A stretch of DNA of 64,000 bases from Diphasiastrum complanatum (Eukaryota; Streptophyta; Lycopodiopsida; Lycopodiales; Lycopodiaceae), in assembly GCA_029204225.1 (NCBI GenBank), contig CM055100.1, forward strand, positions 18,462,244-18,526,243, written 5' to 3'. Under the pieces are notes generated by a model that was not told where the DNA came from, searched no databases, and worked only from the letters and a program-made list of their open reading frames with translations. How positions within the stretch are numbered: the stretch's first letter is position 1; the number at the start of each line of letters is the position of its first letter. The position numbers and the translations under genes are program-made. Of the stretch, positions 59,196 through 64,000 are shown one piece after another.

Positions 59196-59604
59196 TTGTC
59201 ATTAGGGAAAAGTCGATCCAAGACTTTATGGCAGTTTCCTGCTTGTACATAGTCTTTATTACTTAGAAGGCAGTTACCAACTACAAGGCGGCTGTAATTA
59301 ATTAAGTAGATAGAAAAGCACTGACTTGAAAGACCTGAAAATATCTTATAAATAGATATCTTTTCAATTAGTTATCTATAAAAGGCAGAAGCTCTAGAAT
59401 GTGCCTCACTGAATTCCACTCAACTTCATGTCCATGTACTCACCTTCTGATTTTTATCACAAGTACATTTTTCCCACACTATTGGTTTGTTCTATTGAGC
59501 TTAATTATTGTTTATTCGTCTTGATTATTGTTGGTAATTGTTGCACTTCCGATCTACAACCATTTGTTGTTCTACTTCCACTGATATCCCACCTATTTAC
59601 GACA
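59196..59604 (+). repeat. 5' LTR (part) of a + strand copia element
   Basis: Ends in TTACGACA at 59604, directly followed by the primer-binding site TGGTATCAGAG (59605-59615). A possible TATA-like ATCTATAAAAGGCAG lies at about 59374-59388. The left border is unknown. Confidence 0.65.
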
Positions 59605-59748
59605 TGGTATCAGAGTGGGTGGTTCAATAATCTGCATTTCTATTGCAAGTTATCAGTCTTGTTTCTACCAAGACATTGTTCAACATGTGCACAGCCAATA
59701 GTATTTTGATATCGTTGTTCTACCAATGATCTCTCACTCTATACCAGA

Positions 59749-60220
59749 ATGGATTCATCTTCTAGTTCATCTCTGATCGACATACTCGATGGAGATAACT
59801 ACCATCTCTGGAACTTCAAGATAAAAGTAGTTCTACTTGCCAAAGAACTGTGGGACATAGTTGATGGCACAGAGGTCAAATGGAGATTGAGAAATGGCAA
59901 GGCACTTGCCATGATTACTCTCAATATCAAAGACTCTCAAATCAGCCATATACGAGCTGCTCAGACTGCTAAGGATGCATGGGACATCCTAGCAACTCTT
60001 TATGATATCAGGGACGTCACTCCAAACTTCATTTGAAGAAGAAATTCTTCACCCTGAGAATGTCTGAAGCAGATAGTGTTTAGAGTCATCTCAACACTTT
60101 CAAAAATTTTATGGAGCAGATGACTACAACTAGCTTAGTCATTGAAGATTCTGATGTTGTTATTGTGAAGTCTTTAGCACGTGTGAACTTCACCACACAC
60201 CCTAAAGGATCTTATGGAGG
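59749..60220 (+). pseudogene. copia Gag N-terminal fragment
   Basis: MDSSSSSSLIDILDGDNYHL and WNFKIKVVLLAKELWDIVDG form the standard copia Gag N-terminus. AKDAWDILATLYDI follows, then a frame change at about 60028, KKFFTLRMSEADSV and ...LVIEDSDVVIVKSL. The gene stops being recognisable near 60190, close to the likely edge of the next, minus-strand copia element, whose insertion probably split it. Confidence 0.8.
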
Positions 60221-63200
60221 TATTGTGATTGCACAAGATTGATTAAAGAACAGTATGCTTGAAAAATCTAAGGCAAGAGCACAATGGCATACATTAGATT
60301 AAAACATCTAACTCTTCACTATGAGAAATGAATGTCATAAATAATTCTAAGTGTTCAGTATGGGAAAAAGAGGCTGCTCTCGGGTAGAGAGAGAACATCA
60401 AGCATAGAAAACTCGGGTAGAGAGAAACACCAAAATCTCAATATTCACAATATGGCAAAACATGCCCAGCTTTCCCTACATGAGAGAGACTCGAATTCCT
60501 ACAGTGGAGTTGCATGGAAAGTCCACTTAACTGAACTAATTCACCTACCAGAGATCCACATGTGTAACTGCATGTACTGCATGTCAACTCATTAAACTGC
60601 CTATACATGTGTAGATCACTAAAACTACTTTGCATGTTGCATGCACTGATTGCATGTGGCTTGCATGCATACAGTAAGACTTTGCATGCTATCTAAACAT
60701 CTGCATGTCATCATAATTGAACCTATCTAACTCAAATCCGAGCTACACTAGAAGGATATGTGCTCAATTCACACTCCTTATATGTACAACATGAATTTTA
60801 GTGGAAATCACCATGGACATGGCCCCAAACTCAAGATAGGAAGATAATATTTTAATAATCTTCACACTCCTCCTTAAAATTTATGTTCCTATTAACATAG
60901 ATTTCAAAATTAGGCCAATATTTGACCTCATCTTCATAAAGACATTCTTGAGTAGAGGTTTGGTGAGAAGATCTGCAACACAATCTGAAGATGAAACATG
61001 CTTCGATGAGATCTCTCTCCCAATGACTTTTCTCTTACAAAATGATGAGCCACTTCAATATGCTTGATCCTTGCATGAAAGACTGGATTATTTGCAAGAG
61101 CCTGAGCAGAAATGTTATCATTCTTGATCATTGGTAAATCTTCATCTGCATAACACTTTAGTTCCAAAAGTAGCCTTTAGTTCCATAAAACCTCTTTTGT
61201 TGTGGTTGTAAGAGATTTGTATTCAGCTTCACAAGATGATAAGGAAATAGTTGCCTACTTCTTTGATAGCCAAGAAACCAAATTTCCTCCAAGAAATATA
61301 GTGTAAGCACTTGTGGATTTCCTATCCAACCTGTCCCCTGCAAAATCTGAATCTGAAAAAGCAATCAAAGTCAGATCTTCTCCTTCATAGAATAGTCCAT
61401 AATCCAAGGTAGAAGATATATACCTCAAGACTCTTTTAGCCAACTTCCAATGATATAACTTTGGATCCTGCATGTGTTGACTTAGCTTATGAACACAAAA
61501 GCTTAGATTAGGCCTAGTCACTGTTAACCAAATAAGTGACTCCTATAAAGAGTGATGTCCTCAAAGGATTTTCCATCATCTTTAATAGAAACTTTTACAG
61601 TGTGCTCCATAGGTGTATCTATGCCTTTATAGTTTTCCATATGGAATTTCTTGAGCATGAAAAGTGCATATCTACTTTGGCTTATAAATGCATGACCTTT
61701 CCAAAAATCTATTTCAAGGCCTAGAATATAGTGAAGAACTCCTAAGTCCTGCATCTTAAACTCAGTACCAAGTGCATGCTTAGTTTCTTCAACTAACTTC
61801 TCACTGTTTCCACAAAGAATGATATCATCTACATAGATGAGAAGAATAATTACAAAGTTATCTACAAACTTATAATACAGAGAAGAGTCATATTCACTTA
61901 GACAAAATCCGAGTGATATGAGATAGGAATTGAGTCTTGCATACCAAGACCTTGGTGCCTGTTTCAGTTCATACAGACTTTTGAACAAAAGACAAACTTT
62001 TGATTCATCACCTTCCTTCACAAAACCTGGAGGTTGCTCCATGTAAATCTCCTACTCAAGGTAACCATTGAGAAATGCATTAGAAACATCAAGCTGGAAC
62101 ATACTCCATTTGTGAAAACATGCAAGAGAGATGAGTATTCAAATTGTTACCATCTTCGCAACTGGTGCAAAGGTGTCTTCATAGTCAAGACCTTTGATCT
62201 GTGAGTAGCCTTTGGCACAAAGTCTTGCTTTATACTTATTGATTGATCCATCATGATTATACTTGATTCTGAATACCCACTTACATCCAATCACATGCAT
62301 GTTGTTTGGTGGCTCCACAAGCTCCCATGTATTATTTGATATCAAGGCTTCAAATTCTTGGGTCATTGCTTCAACCCACTCCTTGGATTGAAAAGCTTCT
62401 TGGACATCTTTAGACTCTTCATTTGATATAAAAAGTGCATGATAGGAAGTTTCACCTTCCACTTGCCTTCCTTCTTCATCATGTGTGAGCCTCCTTGGCT
62501 CAAATCTTGCTCTTGTAGATCTTCTGGGTGTGGTAGCTTGAATTTGCTCCTCCTCAAGCCTCGGCCTCACCTCTTCTTGAACAACATCAAGATTGATGAT
62601 TGATCTTGCATGAAACTCCTTGACCTGTGCATCATCCAATTAAACTTCTGATCTTCATGGAAGATCACATCTCTACTAACAACATTCTTGTCAGCAGGGG
62701 GCAAATAAATATTGTATGCTTTTTTAATGGATGCATACCCTACAAAAATTCCTTTTACTGCACTAGGATCTTCCTTCTTCCTAGTTTCTAGAGGCACATG
62801 CACAAAGCATACACAGCCAAAAATCCTAAGATGATCTACCTTAGGCTTTTTCTTATACAACATCTCAAATGGTGTCTTTCCTCCTATTGCAAGATTTGGA
62901 AGCCTATTACAAAGATAGTTTGCACATGCAACTGCCCCTCCCCAAAATTCTTTAGGCAGAGAAGCTTCTAGCCTAATGGCTTTTTGCACATTCACACAAA
63001 GTTCTATTTTTTCTCTCAGCAACTCCATTTTGCTGAGGAATATATAAACAAGAAAACTCTCTTTGAATACTCTCTCTCTCACAAAAGTCTTTAAACTTAT
63101 TGGAAGTGTACTCTCCTCCACTATCACTTCTTAAAGCTTTTAACTTGAAAGGAAACTGCTTCTCTACATAAGCTTTGAAAGTAAGAAAAACATCAAAGAC

Positions 63201-64000
63201 CATGGCTTTTGAAGACAACATATAGATCTAAGAATATCTTGTATAATCATCTACAAAAGAGACAAAGTAGTTGGCTCCTCCTTTGCTCTTAGTTGATGAG
63301 AAATGAACATCAGAGTGTACAAGTTCAAATGGTTGCTTTGTCGTGATACTTGATCTAGGAAAAGGCCTTTTGTGTGACTTTGCCAGCACACAAGCTTCAC
63401 AAGGTAGAAGCTCCTTTGACAGTGTCTTTGGTAGACCAACAACTTTTCCTTCTTTGACCATAGATTGCATGGCTTTGAAATTGGGATGACCCAATCTCTT
63501 GTGCCACAGATCCTCCTGTAGAACCTTGGTCTCATAAGCAATATCTGAAATGCTAGCACTCTCCCTAGAATCTAGTTTGTACAACTTACCAATTATAGAT
63601 CCTCTAGCAATGACTTCATTTTCTCTTGAGATTATACACTTGTCAACTTGAAACTTGACATCCAATCCAGTATTAAACAACTGTCCTACACTAATGAGAT
63701 TTTTGGTCAATCTAGGTACATACAGTACATCATGTAAGCAAAAGGATTTTGATGATGATGCATGCAATGGAATACTTCCTATTCCTTCAATCCTACACTC
63801 AACATCATTAGCATTATAGATTGATCTTTTTGCACCTAGATATGGCATGAGATTAGTGAAAAAGTTCCTAGTACTAGACATATGGGAACTAGCCCCACTA
63901 TCTATCCACCAGACTTCTTCATTCTTAAAAGAAAAAGATGAAAAAGTAGACATCATTACTCTTTCACTCTCTACACCCTCACACTCATCCTCATTAGTAA
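60220..64000 (-). mobile_element. copia retrotransposon on the minus strand, running off the window
   Basis: The 3' LTR lies left of 60866. On the minus strand TAAGGAGGAG (polypurine tract, about 60876-60867) is followed by TGTGAAGATTATT, the LTR start. Pol is encoded from 63956 leftwards to about 60934. Gag and the 5' LTR would lie beyond 64000. The left end of the LTR is uncertain (about 60190-60230). This is a different family from the copia element at 34-39.6 kb. Confidence 0.85.
60934..63956 (-). pseudogene. copia pol (protease to RNase H), several stops and frameshifts
   Basis: Minus strand, in order: protease WWIDSGASSHM (63910), LWHKRLGHPNFKAM (63513), integrase HSDVHFSSTKSKGG (63320) with a TAG in place of Trp after YTRYS (63228), SDSGGEYTSNKF (63120) and PQQNGVAERKN (63055). 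Then FWGGAVACANYLCNR (62935), reverse transcriptase CKWVFRIKYNHDGS (62290), AFLNGYLE (about 62065), catalytic YVDDIILC (61835), and RNase H FSDSDFAGDRLDRKST (61350). The end has NNPVFHARIKHIEVAHHFV (61090). Frame changes occur near 63100, 62600 and 61520, and stops near 62139 and 62050. Inactive. Confidence 0.9.

Overview
The window is nuclear DNA of a seed plant. Two intron-containing plant housekeeping genes are recognisable, both on the minus strand: a phospholipase D alpha (about 19.4-22.4 kb) and a U2AF35 splicing factor (about 42.2-48.4 kb). Introns have GT-AG borders, and long pure GA and GT microsatellites are common. The species cannot be decided from the sequence. Almost everything else is transposable-element DNA at different stages of decay, much of it nested.

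Layout. 0-5.5 kb: unclassified repeats, a scrap of Ty1/copia integrase polyprotein, and a truncated minus-strand copy of a gag-only LTR element. 5.5-11.7 kb: a compact, AT-rich, mostly minus-strand cluster that belongs to no element class I recognise. It holds a decayed Ulp1/C48-like cysteine protease with clear phase-0 exons, a divergent histone H3-like ORF, and several unidentified ORFs. Eight unrelated-core inverted-repeat modules of 70-72 bp lie among them, in four pairs. 12.4-17.8 kb: a complete hAT transposon (8-bp target duplication, matching termini, decayed transposase) with very large GA/GT tracts in its leader. 19.4-22.4 kb: the PLD alpha gene. 22.9-34 kb: a foldback element, copia scraps, a degraded transposase-like gene and LTR fragments. 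34.0-39.6 kb: a copia element with short end repeats and a nearly open pol. 42.2-48.4 kb: U2AF35, whose 4.8-kb first coding intron holds Ty3/gypsy and LINE-ORF1-like debris; a 68-bp minisatellite lies upstream. 49.65-50.3 kb: a small GC-rich Mutator-like element with a 9-bp target duplication. 51.4-52.5 kb: a decayed coiled-coil gene. 53.8-57.9 kb: a structurally complete non-autonomous LTR element (831/832-bp LTRs, AGATA target duplication) inserted into an older LTR element. 59-64 kb: a + copia gag fragment followed by a minus-strand copia element that runs off the window.

The two items most worth following are the H3-like/protease cluster with its paired inverted-repeat modules, and the gag-only LTR family with an internally duplicated protein. 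PLD alpha and U2AF35 look intact and are ordinary host genes. The transposon genes mostly carry nonsense codons that a C-to-T change (on one strand or the other) would explain, as expected of methylated, silenced repeats in plants.
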